The notes under the pieces: model-generated
Database searches by the model: none
The model's input: only the letters and a program-made list of their open reading frames with translations
Told to the model about the DNA's origin: nothing
Assembly (NCBI GenBank): GCA_008180335.1
Contig: VTEF01000003.1
Span: forward strand, 434,001 to 498,000
Source: Priestia megaterium
GTDB taxonomy: Bacteria > Bacillota > Bacilli > Bacillales > Bacillaceae_H
DNA: 64,000 nt
Reading direction: 5' to 3'
Shown here: positions 8,183-16,656 of the stretch, piece by piece
Layout of the letters: each line of letters begins with the position of its first letter
Numbering within the stretch: position 1 is the stretch's first letter
Program-made: the position numbers and the translations under genes

Positions 8183-8657
8183 CTTGATCATCCACCTCAG
8201 CCATTTTAGCAATCTGTTCTCGAAGCTTTGCAGCATCTTCAGCTTTTAATGCCGGAAATTCTACACTTCCTGCTGCTGTAATTACACTGATGGAAGCTAA
8301 ATTATATTTTCGTAATATAGGTCCTGTCGATGTCTCCACGTGCTGAACCTTCACAATTGGTATTTTGGTGTGATGCCATATAAACAAGCCGCGCTGTACT
8401 TCAAGGTGCGTCTCTGTTAGTTCATATGAATAAACTTTCATATAAATATTTGGTGCCACCACTACATATACTATGAAACTAATAACAAGCAGTCCTAAAG
8501 ATCCCCACATAATCCAAGACCACCAATCAAAGAAATAAACTAGTAAAAAATAGCCAATTGTTCCAAGTAGCCATAGCACATGGCCAAATAAAGCCTGTAA
8601 TCTCATTGCCTTTTTCGCTTCTTCTGGCAATTTACCTGTTAAATGTTCGATCTCCAT
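8175..8657 (-). CDS. ydbS: bacterial PH-domain membrane protein YdbS
   Basis: 160-residue protein with two transmembrane helices (about residues 25-45 and 50-70) followed by one bPH2/DUF304 domain (YELTETHLEVQRGLFIWHHT onward). The start is the ATG at 8657. It is the first gene of the two-gene unit with ydbT, overlapping it by 8 bases. A sigma-W-like promoter 36-62 bp upstream agrees with the known envelope-stress control of this pair. It probably forms a membrane complex with YdbT that protects against membrane-active peptides. Confidence 0.88.
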   Translation of the reverse strand: MEIEHLTGKLPEEAKKAMRLQALFGHVLWLLGTIGYFLLVYFFDWWSWIMWGSLGLLVISFIVYVVVAPNIYMKVYSYELTETHLEVQRGLFIWHHTKIPIVKVQHVETSTGPILRKYNLASISVITAAGSVEFPALKAEDAAKLREQIAKMAEVDDQDE

Positions 8658-8692
8658 ACATACATCCTTTCTACTATTACTTCCTTTTATTC

Positions 8693-8719
8693 TACGACAT
8701 ATATCAGTAAAAAGTTTCA
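8693..8719 (-). promoter_or_regulatory. sigma-W-like (ECF) promoter of ydbS-ydbT
   Basis: On the minus strand TGAAAC (8719-8714), a 17-bp spacer and CGTA (8696-8693). The -35 is perfect for the extracytoplasmic sigma factors SigW/SigM; the spacer is one base longer than the usual 16. Confidence 0.6.
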
Positions 8720-8820
8720 ATCTGTATCTATTTTTTACTATTTTTTATTAGAGACTTCTTCATTCTTGCTGATATTAATTAGTAGAAAAAGAGTCCTACT
8801 TCCCATTAAGCGCATGATAA

Positions 8821-8847
8821 AAAGGCAGCTATGGAAGAGCTGCCTTT
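8821..8847 (-). terminator. terminator of ansB-mleA
   Basis: AAAGGCAGCT (8821-8830) pairs with AGCTGCCTTT (8838-8847); minus-strand T run follows. It lies immediately after the malic enzyme stop. Confidence 0.85.
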
Positions 8848-8850
8848 TGC

Positions 8851-10179
8851 TTAAAGGTATACGCTTTTTTGTTTTTCACTTTGAACAGCTACTCGCTCAA
8901 CAGCTTCAGCTACAGCTTCATGCACATTTAGATTTAATGGATGAGGAACTAAATCTCCTGGCTTTGTTGAATTTGCGATTGCTTCAGCAGCGGCAACTAA
9001 CATCTTATGCGTAATATCACGCACTCCTGCATTTAAGACGCCGCGGAAAATACCAGGAAATCCAAGTACATTATTTACAGAACGGCCATCAGTTGCATAA
9101 ATCGCTCCTGCTTTTAATGCTTCTTCTGGTTCAATTTCCGGTCTTGGATTAGATAGGGCTAAAATAATTTGACCTTTCTTTACCCATTCTTTTTTAATTA
9201 ATCCAGGTACACCTGTTGTAGCAATTACAATATCACTTCGTTCCATTAATTCTTCAAGGCTATCTACGGTTTCTCCTCCATAAGATGCTAAACGAGCTTT
9301 CGCCTCTTCTGATTTGTCAGCACCAATCACACTTTCTACGCCATAAGCCATTAGCATGCGGCAAATAGCAATACCAGCTGCACCTAGGCCAATTTGACCT
9401 ACACGCGCTTCTTTTAAATTCACCCCTGCACTTCGACAAGCAGAAATCGCTGCAGCTAATGTTACAACAGCAGTTCCATGCTGATCATCATGCATTACAG
9501 GAATATCGAGCTCTTTCTTTAAGCGCTCTTCTACTTCAAAACAATGTGGAGAACCAATGTCTTCAAGTAAAATTCCGCCGAATCCTGGAGAAATATTTTT
9601 TACTGTGCGAATGATTTCTTCTGGATCATTTACATTTAGTAAAATTGGAATTGCGTTAATGTTCGCCAGCTGATCAAACAGCGCTGCTTTTCCTTCCATT
9701 ACAGGCATGCCAGCTACAGGGCCAATATTACCTAGCCCAAGAATAGCGGTTCCGTCTGTTACAACGGCTACAGTATTGCTAATGCTTGTATAAATTTTTG
9801 CTTTTTCAGGTTGTTCTTTAATAGCTAAGCAAACATTTGCTACACCCGGTGTGTATACTCGTCTTAAATCAGCAAGCGATTCAATCTTCATTTTACTTTT
9901 CATTTGTATCTTTCCGCCTTCATGAGCATGAAGAACCTCATCTGATACTGTATGTAGGGTAATTCCCTCTAAACTTCGAACTGCTTCAAGTAACTCTTCA
10001 AGTTGTTCTTCACTTTCAACTTGAACAGTAATGCTACGTCTCGTGTAGTTATGCCCCACTTTAACCGTTTCTACTTCTCCAATATCACCACCGACTTGTC
10101 CAATTGCCGTAGCTACTCGACCTAAATTTCCAGGTACACTTGGAGTTTGCACCAATAATGTACGAATAATATTGTTCAT
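8851..10179 (-). CDS. mleA: ACT-domain NAD(P)-dependent malic enzyme
   Basis: 442-residue oxidative malate decarboxylase (malate to pyruvate, CO2 and NAD(P)H). An N-terminal ACT domain (about residues 1-85) precedes the malic domain, with YTPGVA near residue 110, the metal-site HDDQHGTAVVTLAA, and the NAD-binding loop GLGAAGIA. The ACT domain and length match MleA of B. subtilis rather than the shorter YtsJ. It follows ansB by 110 bp on the same strand. In B. subtilis the order is ansA-ansB-mleN-mleA; here no mleN antiporter lies between them. Together ansB, fumarase and this enzyme would convert aspartate to pyruvate. Confidence 0.9.
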   Translation of the reverse strand: MNNIIRTLLVQTPSVPGNLGRVATAIGQVGGDIGEVETVKVGHNYTRRSITVQVESEEQLEELLEAVRSLEGITLHTVSDEVLHAHEGGKIQMKSKMKIESLADLRRVYTPGVANVCLAIKEQPEKAKIYTSISNTVAVVTDGTAILGLGNIGPVAGMPVMEGKAALFDQLANINAIPILLNVNDPEEIIRTVKNISPGFGGILLEDIGSPHCFEVEERLKKELDIPVMHDDQHGTAVVTLAAAISACRSAGVNLKEARVGQIGLGAAGIAICRMLMAYGVESVIGADKSEEAKARLASYGGETVDSLEELMERSDIVIATTGVPGLIKKEWVKKGQIILALSNPRPEIEPEEALKAGAIYATDGRSVNNVLGFPGIFRGVLNAGVRDITHKMLVAAAEAIANSTKPGDLVPHPLNLNVHEAVAEAVERVAVQSEKQKSVYL

Positions 10180-10289
10180 AAATTCTGACCCCCGCGTTAT
10201 TAATTTTAATCATGAAATAAGTGCTTATTCTGTCAGCGGCTTTTCTCATAACTAAGTAATGATTAAAAATCTGTCTAGTTGTCTAACGA

Positions 10290-11720
10290 TTACTGCCTGT
10301 CAAATAAAGAGTTGCCCGCAATACCTGGATTTGTCATTTCATAAGGATTCAGAATTAAATCTAGTTCTTCTTCTGTCAATACATCATATTGCAAGCAAAG
10401 CTCACGAACTGATTTTCCTGTTAAAATTGCTTCACGCGCAATACGTGATACTACTTCGTATCCAAGGTGTGGATTTACAGCTGTAATAACGCCAACGCTT
10501 TGCTCAACATAATCTTTTAAGCGCTGCTCATTTGCTTCAATACCTTCTAGGCAATATTCAGTGAAAACATGAAATGCATTCTTCATAATACTAATTGATT
10601 GTAATAGATTAAATACAAGCACTGGTTCCATTACATTCAATTCAAGCTGTCCCGCTTCTGAAGCTAAGCAAATTGTGTTATCATTTCCAATTACTTGGAA
10701 AGCAACTTGATTAATTAACTCCGGCATAACTGGATTTACCTTCCCTGGCATAATAGATGATCCTGGCTGACGTGCTGGCAACGTAATTTCTCCTAATCCA
10801 GCGCGAGGGCCTGAAGCCATTAGGCGTAAATCATTTGCAATCTTAGACATATTCATCATACAAACCTTAAGTGAAGCCGATACTTCTGTATAAGCATCTG
10901 TATTTTGTGTAGCATCCACTAAATGCTCTGCTCCTACAAGCGGCAGGTTACTAATTTCAGCTAAATACTTCACTACATTTTCGATATAGCGCGGATCTGC
11001 ATTTAAACCGGTTCCAACGGCCGTTGCTCCCATGTTCACTTCGTACAAGTGCTGGCGGGATTGGCCAATACGTTTAATATCTCTCTCTAACACTCGACTA
11101 TAAGCTGCAAACTCTTGACCGAGACGAATTGGCACTGCATCTTGAAGATGTGTCCGGCCCATTTTGATTATATGATCAAATTGTTTTGCTTTTTGCTTAA
11201 AAACAGCAACCATTTCTGTCATTGTTTCTAACAATTGATCTAATAACCGCAAGGTAGATAAATGAATAGCAGTTGGAAACACATCATTAGTTGATTGAGA
11301 CATGTTTACATGACTGTTTGGACTAAGCTTTACATAGTCCCCTTTTTCGTGCCCCATTAATTCTAGTGCTCGATTTGCAATGATTTCATTCATATTCATA
11401 TTCATTGATGTCCCCGCTCCACCTTGAATAGGATCCACAATGAAATATTCATGCCACTTACCTTCAATCACTTCATCTGCCGCTTTAACGATAGCGCTTC
11501 CAACACCTTCGTACAATCGCTTCGTATCCATGTTCGCTAGAGCTGCTGCTTTTTTAATCATAGCTAGCGCACGAATCATTTCCTCATTTACCTTATAGCC
11601 TGTAATAGGGAAATTTTCTACAGCTCGCATCGTTTGGATACCATAATAAACATTTTCTGGAAGTTTCTTTTCACCTAAAAAATCTTTTTCAACTCGATAA
11701 CTTACTTCATTAACAGCCAT
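10290..11720 (-). CDS. ansB: aspartate ammonia-lyase (aspartase)
   Basis: 476-residue member of the fumarase/aspartase superfamily: L-aspartate to fumarate and ammonia. Features: GGAGTSMNMNMNE (residues about 100-112), SQSTNDVFPT, GRTHLQDA, and the superfamily signature GSSIMPGKVNP (residues about 321-331), which carries the catalytic serine loop. Aspartase-type residues and length distinguish it from class II fumarase. It is upstream of the malic enzyme on the same strand, forming an aspartate/malate catabolic unit; no ansA asparaginase is in the window. Confidence 0.92.
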   Translation of the reverse strand: MAVNEVSYRVEKDFLGEKKLPENVYYGIQTMRAVENFPITGYKVNEEMIRALAMIKKAAALANMDTKRLYEGVGSAIVKAADEVIEGKWHEYFIVDPIQGGAGTSMNMNMNEIIANRALELMGHEKGDYVKLSPNSHVNMSQSTNDVFPTAIHLSTLRLLDQLLETMTEMVAVFKQKAKQFDHIIKMGRTHLQDAVPIRLGQEFAAYSRVLERDIKRIGQSRQHLYEVNMGATAVGTGLNADPRYIENVVKYLAEISNLPLVGAEHLVDATQNTDAYTEVSASLKVCMMNMSKIANDLRLMASGPRAGLGEITLPARQPGSSIMPGKVNPVMPELINQVAFQVIGNDNTICLASEAGQLELNVMEPVLVFNLLQSISIMKNAFHVFTEYCLEGIEANEQRLKDYVEQSVGVITAVNPHLGYEVVSRIAREAILTGKSVRELCLQYDVLTEEELDLILNPYEMTNPGIAGNSLFDRQ

Positions 11721-12052
11721 CCTGCAACCTACTTTCTATCTGCTTATGTCTATGGTGCTTAACTATTAGCTTTTACTATCCTAAAGTAATTTAATCAAAT
11801 AAGATTATGTACCAATGCGCTGTATGACACCATTTGTTAAACACTTAATATACGCTTTGATTATAATGAAGATTGGCATAATAATCAAGGAAACATCTGC
11901 ACTTTTTCCTATCTTTTCAAGTCTTAAATAAGAGAAAGCAAACTGCTTACTTTTAAATTAAACATGAAAATAAAATTCTTCACCATTTTGTTGAAAAGCA
12001 GGATTTTCCTATTTTGTAATAGAAAAAGTATGTAAAAGAAGGAGTGATTCTA
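11721..12052. other. intergenic region between divergent ansB and LOG-family gene
   Basis: 332 bp with no gene. It must hold promoters for both neighbours. The only structure I see is an inverted repeat, TTGATTAT (11857-11864) and ATAATCAA (11881-11888), 16 bp apart, of unknown meaning. Confidence 0.5.
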
Positions 12053-12634
12053 ATGAAATCAATATGTGTGTTCGCTGGTTCTAGTTCAGGTGTCCACGCT
12101 GAATACAAACAAGCAGCTATAGATTTAGGAAAATATATGGCAACTCATGGCTATCGTCTTATTTATGGCGGTTCACGCATGGGGCTTATGGGAGAACTTG
12201 CGAATGAAATGCTGAAGCAAGGCGGACAAGTAATTGGGGTTATGCCAAAAGGGTTATTTAGTGGTGAAATTGTTCATACTGCACTAACAGAGCTTATCGA
12301 AGTTGATAGCATGCATGAACGAAAAGCAACGATGCATGAATTAGCTGATGGGTACATTGCACTTCCTGGCGGCTTTGGCACTCTTGAAGAATTATTTGAA
12401 GCTCTTTGCTGGGCACAAATTGGCATACATAAAAAACCTGTTGGACTGCTAAATGCTAAAAATTATTATAATTCGTTAATGCACATGGTCCAACATGCAG
12501 TTTCAGAAGGCTTCTCTACAGACTCAGCTATGAATTTAATGAATATTTCAAACGATTCTGAGCAATTAATTACCTCCATGAACACCTATAAGCCCCCTTC
12601 AATACAACAAACGAAATGGACTCATCAAGACTAA
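12053..12634 (+). CDS. LOG-family protein (cytokinin-riboside 5'-phosphate phosphoribohydrolase type)
   Basis: 193-residue Rossmann-like protein of the LOG/'lysine decarboxylase-like' family. Diagnostic motifs are GGSRMGLMG (residues about 42-50) and PGGFGTLEELFE (residues about 105-116), the PGGxGTxxE site that hydrolyses nucleoside 5'-monophosphates to base and ribose 5-phosphate. The start is the ATG at 12053 with AAGGAGTG upstream; a GTG nine bases earlier lies in the ribosome site. It is a single gene with its own terminator. The physiological substrate in bacilli is uncertain; older 'lysine decarboxylase' annotations are incorrect. Confidence 0.9.
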   Translation: MKSICVFAGSSSGVHAEYKQAAIDLGKYMATHGYRLIYGGSRMGLMGELANEMLKQGGQVIGVMPKGLFSGEIVHTALTELIEVDSMHERKATMHELADGYIALPGGFGTLEELFEALCWAQIGIHKKPVGLLNAKNYYNSLMHMVQHAVSEGFSTDSAMNLMNISNDSEQLITSMNTYKPPSIQQTKWTHQD

Positions 12635-12706
12635 AGCAAAACTGTAAGTATTTTTACCCTCACACTCATTAAACTTATATTTATTTTTAATTACTGTAAC
12701 CATGAG

Positions 12707-12735
12707 AAGAGCATTTGTTTCAAATGCTCTTTTAC
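12707..12735 (+). terminator. terminator of the LOG-family gene
   Basis: AAGAGCATTTG (12707-12717), TTT loop, CAAATGCTCTT (12721-12731), then T residues. Confidence 0.85.
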
Positions 12736-12912
12736 ATTTCTCTATTGTATTTTTTCTAAGCAACAAAAAGAGATAAAGAGGTAATAACGAAACGACTTCA
12801 TGACTCTACTTTTCTCTAACTAGGCTGATGCAAACAAGAAATGTAGAAATTGAAAAAACTCACTTACATCAATCAATAATTACGAATATGGTGGACACAA
12901 TAAAAATAGTTA

Positions 12913-12964
12913 CACAGGCATTGCAATGTCTGTGCTCCGATATTCGCTCCTGTACGGACAGGAG
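12913..12964 (+). other. two adjacent hairpins in the leader of the ZIP transporter gene
   Basis: CACAGGCATTGCAATGTCTGTG (two 11-base halves, one mismatch) spans 12913-12934, and CTCCTGT-ACGG-ACAGGAG spans 12947-12964. They lie 65-115 bp before the ZIP start. Neither has a following T run. They could be an RNA leader element or binding sites for a metal regulator; I cannot match them to a known riboswitch. Confidence 0.4.
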
Positions 12965-13027
12965 TTCCCACAACAGGATAAGATTCATTTTTATGAGATA
13001 TCTTAGTAATGAAAGAGGCGATTTAAT

Positions 13028-13759
13028 GTGTGGAATGCCCTTTTTTGGGGTGCTATATCAGGGTCAGCCGTTTTTATAGGTGCTCTCGTTGCCATATTTT
13101 CGCCAATTAAAAACAGCTGGATTGCTTATATTATGGCCTTTGGAACAGGCGTTTTAATTGGCGCAGCTACATATGAACTGCTGCAAGGATCTGTAGAAGA
13201 AGGCGGTATTAGTGCAACGGCTTGCGGATTCTTAACAGGAGCCGCTGTATTCACGACTTTAGACTTATTTTTAGCAAAACAAGGTGGACATCAACGAAAG
13301 CGGTCAACTCAACAACATAGCAGCAATTCAGGATTAGCGATTTTTTTTGGCACAATACTCGATGCGATTCCAGAATCGAGTATGATTGGGGCGAGCTTAA
13401 TTGAAAAACATCATGTCAGTCCCCTTCTAGTGATATCAATCTTTATCAGCAACATCCCAGAAGGCATTTCAGGTACAACAGGCTTACTAAAAAGTTCATT
13501 TTCAAAACGAAAAGTATTATGTTTATGGTTATCTGTTGTATTCATTTCAGCCATTAGCTCTCTCTGCGGATTTTCGTTTTTACAGCACGCTTCTCCAAAT
13601 ATGATGGCGTTTATCGCTTCATTTGCAGGTGGAGGAATCATTGCAATGGTCGCTTCAACAATGCTGCCTGAAGCATACCAAGAAGGCGGTCCTGTCATTG
13701 GATTTATTGCTTCGTTAGGCTTGCTTACTTCAGTAATACTTGATTATTTTTCTTCATAG
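13028..13759 (+). CDS. ZIP-family metal transporter
   Basis: 243-residue polytopic membrane protein with about eight hydrophobic segments. The ZIP metal-site helices are recognisable as DAIPESSMIG (residues about 115-124) and NIPEGISG (residues about 142-149). It probably imports divalent metal (zinc or manganese) down a gradient. Translation starts at GTG 13028, seven bases after GAGGCG; an out-of-frame ATG at 13026 overlaps it but opens only a short frame. Between the membrane helices lies a Lys/Arg/His/Gln-rich loop (residues about 86-106). The single gene follows a leader with two hairpins that may be involved in control. Confidence 0.88.
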   Translation: MWNALFWGAISGSAVFIGALVAIFSPIKNSWIAYIMAFGTGVLIGAATYELLQGSVEEGGISATACGFLTGAAVFTTLDLFLAKQGGHQRKRSTQQHSSNSGLAIFFGTILDAIPESSMIGASLIEKHHVSPLLVISIFISNIPEGISGTTGLLKSSFSKRKVLCLWLSVVFISAISSLCGFSFLQHASPNMMAFIASFAGGGIIAMVASTMLPEAYQEGGPVIGFIASLGLLTSVILDYFSS

Positions 13760-13875
13760 GTCTTTTTTATTAATTATAACTTTTGTATAATGAGTAACAA
13801 ATAAAAAATACAGTATAAATTACCTGCAAACCAGAAACGAATGCTACTAAATATTTCACAGAAATGGAGTTTACT

Positions 13876-14430
13876 ATGAAAAGGTTACTTATCCCCATGC
13901 TTTCTTTTTCATTTTTATTTGGATGCCAACAAAGTGAAGAGCCCAAAATAGTTTCCGCTGAAACGAATGTCAAACATTTGGTTTCTTATAAAGACTCTTA
14001 TGTGGGCGATAACAGTACCATTGCCAATATCATTGCTCATTTACCAGGAAACGCTTATTTTCATCAATTTTCTCTTCAAACAAAGAAAAAACCGTATTAC
14101 ATTTCCATTGATTATAAAGCTGATAAAAATTTGAACCAATTTGAACACGAGTGGTCTGAAACACGAACAAAGAAGACTTTATTAAATAACGCAACTGCTC
14201 TGTTAATTTTAGTTCAAGACGCAAATGCCGTTCATTTCAATGTTCATACAATTGTTCCACAAAGTATAACGATTACCAGAAACGAGTTAGAAGATTTTTA
14301 TGGAAGACCTTTAAGTACATATGCTGCTAGTGAAAATGAGTGGAGAAAAAAAGTGATTCAACAAATTATTAATAACCCTAATAAAGTAGACGAATTTTAT
14401 CAGCTTCATCCAATAACTGAATTAGAATAG
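13876..14430 (+). CDS. DUF4825-containing lipoprotein
   Basis: 184-residue predicted lipoprotein: signal peptide MKRLLIPMLSFSFLFGC with a lipobox cysteine at residue 17, then a DUF4825 domain (YKDSYVGDNSTIANIIAHLP, residues about 39-58, with conserved FSLQTKKKPY). It should be anchored on the outer face of the membrane. The start at 13876 has GGAG six bases upstream. The function of DUF4825 is unknown; it often occurs in anti-sigma or sporulation-associated proteins. The gene ends at an unusually long palindromic terminator. Confidence 0.82.
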   Translation: MKRLLIPMLSFSFLFGCQQSEEPKIVSAETNVKHLVSYKDSYVGDNSTIANIIAHLPGNAYFHQFSLQTKKKPYYISIDYKADKNLNQFEHEWSETRTKKTLLNNATALLILVQDANAVHFNVHTIVPQSITITRNELEDFYGRPLSTYAASENEWRKKVIQQIINNPNKVDEFYQLHPITELE

Positions 14431-14442
14431 GAAAATTTAACA

Positions 14443-14492
14443 AGAAAGTCTCAAAAGAGAAGTAGCTAGCTACTTCTCTTTTGAGACTTTCT
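14443..14492. terminator. 50-bp perfect palindrome, bidirectional terminator
   Basis: Bases 14443-14467 are exactly the reverse complement of 14468-14492 with no spacer; the centre is AGCTAGCT. T-rich tails occur on both sides. It follows the lipoprotein gene and faces a possible minus-strand remnant. Confidence 0.8.
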
Positions 14493-14646
14493 CTTTATCC
14501 TCTTTTTTACCGTAATTTACGGCACTGCCTGACAAATGATCCATTGCCATAAAATGAACCACCCCGCAATTGTCACAACAGCCCCTGATATGACCTAGAA
14601 ATTCTTTATATGTAAAAATTTCAGTTAAATTAATTGATTTGCGACA
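14470..14646 (-). pseudogene. possible remnant of a small cysteine-containing gene
   Basis: A 58-codon open stretch on the minus strand encodes a peptide containing EFLGHIRGCCDNCGVVHF and ends with a Lys/Glu-rich tail inside the palindrome. It begins right after a TAG and has no upstream start; the only ATG with a ribosome site (GGGGTGG) would give about 25 residues. It may be the 3' end of a decayed gene. I do not recognise a family. Confidence 0.3.
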
Positions 14647-14675
14647 CTATAGCTATTTTATTACTATGTATTAGA

Positions 14676-15239
14676 TTATTGAGAAGTGACTGCTTCTCCG
14701 TATTTGGTTACGCCAAAATAGTTATTAGAACCTTCGTTCCCATTCATTACTACATCAAGGTCATGAAACAAACGATGCAATTCTTTTAGCTTTTTCTTAC
14801 TCTCTTCTGCCGTTAACTCTTCTGCAAGCTGTTTAATATGTGCAAAATCTTTTTCTAATATTGGATCTGTCATATTTTCATTTGTCATCGCATCAAGAAT
14901 ATTTTCTGCTTCCAAATGAACGTCTTTCCATTTTGGGTGATCAATAGCACCCCATCCTGTTAAATCATTCAGCACTTGATGATGAAATGCGATGAATTCT
15001 TTCTCAGGGCCTGCTGTATCGGCTATCTTTTGAGCCATTTCTTCATCAATTACAATTGTACTAACCTTTTGTTGGGATTTTGTGAACAGTGGAAAGCTTT
15101 CGCCTGTTGTGATGCTCCAGATAATAAATGCGGATCCTGCTAACAAAATGCTAAAAACTAGATACACTGTTATCATTACTAGTTTCTTTTTAGATGAAGT
15201 TTCATTATAGTCTCTTATAATCACCACATCCATTTCCAT
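14676..15239 (-). CDS. single-pass membrane protein of unknown function
   Basis: 187-residue protein with a short basic cytoplasmic N-terminus, one transmembrane helix (about residues 21-44) and an extracellular domain of about 140 residues rich in charged helices (HHQVLNDLTGW, EDKxxAHIKQLAEEL-like stretches). No catalytic motif is visible. The ATG at 15239 lacks a good ribosome-binding site; the second ATG two codons later is an alternative. It is transcribed alone. I do not recognise the family; a role at the cell surface is the most that can be inferred. Confidence 0.65.
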   Translation of the reverse strand: MEMDVVIIRDYNETSSKKKLVMITVYLVFSILLAGSAFIIWSITTGESFPLFTKSQQKVSTIVIDEEMAQKIADTAGPEKEFIAFHHQVLNDLTGWGAIDHPKWKDVHLEAENILDAMTNENMTDPILEKDFAHIKQLAEELTAEESKKKLKELHRLFHDLDVVMNGNEGSNNYFGVTKYGEAVTSQ

Positions 15240-15440
15240 ATTTATCTATATAAACTGATTGTAACACATATTTTTACTTTTTTAAAAAAATTTTCTCCTT
15301 TGCTCTATGAATCAAACTTACGATTAATTTTAGTTGATTTCAAAGTTAACTACTCACTAAAAGAGAAAAGACAAATTGAATTGTTGGCTGTTTTATAGTA
15401 CGATATGGGCATATCTGCACTATAGAAAGGAATTTTATAA

Positions 15441-16262
15441 ATGTCCTATAAAATGATTGTACTAGACTTAGATGATACACTGTTACGTGATGATCATACA
15501 ATTTCTCCCCGAACAAAAAAAGCACTAATGGATGCTCAAGAAGCTGGTGTAAAGGTTGTGTTAGCATCGGGCCGTCCAACATATGGAATGACCCGTATTG
15601 CACAAGAACTCCGCTTAGAAGATTACGGTAGCTTTATTCTTTCATTTAACGGCGCTAAGATCATTAATTGCAAAACAAAAGAAGAGTTGTTCAGCAGTAC
15701 ATTGCCTCCAGAAACAGTTCATCGTTTAGATCAAATTAGCCGCCATGAAGAGGTATTAATTCACACTTATGTTGGCGATAAAATTGTCACGGAAGTAAAC
15801 AATGAATTTACAGATATTGAAAGTGAATTGACTGGTCTGCCAATTGAAATTGTTCCTAACTTTGTAAAAGCAGTTACAGAACCTGTTGTTAAAGTGTTAA
15901 TGCTTGCTCATGAAGAAAAATTAGTCCATGTTGAAAAGAAACTTCAACAACAACTTGCTGGTGAATTAAGTGTTATGCGCTCTAAACCTTACTTTTTAGA
16001 GTTTACTGAAGTAGGTGTAACAAAGGGAACAAGTTTAAATTTCCTTATTCAGCAGTTAGGCATTACACGTGATGAAGTAATTGCAATGGGTGATAGTTAC
16101 AATGATTTAGCAATGATTGAATTTGCCGGTCTAGGTGTTGCAATGGGAAACGCTCCTGATGATATTAAGGAAAAAGCAAATTATATAACTGACACAAATA
16201 TGAATGACGGTGTCGCAAAAGTAGTTGAAGAGTTTGTATTAAACCGCCTATCTTTAACTTAA
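15441..16262 (+). CDS. Cof-type HAD-superfamily phosphatase
   Basis: 273-residue haloacid-dehalogenase hydrolase of the Cof/YidA type (C2B cap). Motif I is LDLDDTLL (nucleophile Asp near residue 9), motif II LASGRP, motif III Lys in GVTKGTSL, and motif IV GDSYNDLAMI. Such enzymes dephosphorylate sugar phosphates, FMN or other metabolites in the cytoplasm; the substrate cannot be predicted. The start has AAAGGA upstream. It is a single gene with its own terminator. Confidence 0.92.
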   Translation: MSYKMIVLDLDDTLLRDDHTISPRTKKALMDAQEAGVKVVLASGRPTYGMTRIAQELRLEDYGSFILSFNGAKIINCKTKEELFSSTLPPETVHRLDQISRHEEVLIHTYVGDKIVTEVNNEFTDIESELTGLPIEIVPNFVKAVTEPVVKVLMLAHEEKLVHVEKKLQQQLAGELSVMRSKPYFLEFTEVGVTKGTSLNFLIQQLGITRDEVIAMGDSYNDLAMIEFAGLGVAMGNAPDDIKEKANYITDTNMNDGVAKVVEEFVLNRLSLT

Positions 16263-16271
16263 TTATCAGAC

Positions 16272-16306
16272 AAGCAGTCAGCCTCACTGGTCCTGACTGC
16301 TTTTTT
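16272..16306 (+). terminator. terminator of the Cof phosphatase gene
   Basis: AAGCAGTCAG (16272-16281) pairs with CTGACTGCTT (16293-16302), followed by T residues. Confidence 0.85.
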
Positions 16307-16656
16307 ATATTTCACAACTGCGATTTACCTTACACAGAATTTCCACCTATAAAGTAGCAGGCTGCTGTAGTCTTGCTAGTGATAATAAGCCCTGCTTAAT
16401 TGTATATTACTGTTTTTTTAATCCTTCCTGTATTCAGGCTCCCTTTCTTCCTTCCATATTAACTCATTACTAGAAAGCTAGTTGGATTGTATCAGTCCGA
16501 CTTTTATCTTTATTAACAAAACTAGCAGCTTCTTTTCTTAGTTAGATTGCATATTTTTAAAAAAATTGGAAATGATGGTAATCATAAAATTTTATGAATA
16601 TCTTTGTCGTTTTTCTATACATATAAAATGAATCTATCTTTTTGGAGGAATGGAAG
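16307..16656. other. AT-rich intergenic region
   Basis: 350 bp with no convincing gene or RNA. It must carry the promoter of the gene at 16657. Nothing else stands out. Confidence 0.5.

Noticed and set aside
12890-12910. Zur-box-like sequence upstream of the ZIP gene
   Set aside because: Only one half-site (ATTACGA) fits; the other half does not, so I do not call an operator.
13026-13079. ATG-started frame overlapping the ZIP start
   Set aside because: It opens only a short frame; the overlapping GTG at 13028 starts the conserved transporter.
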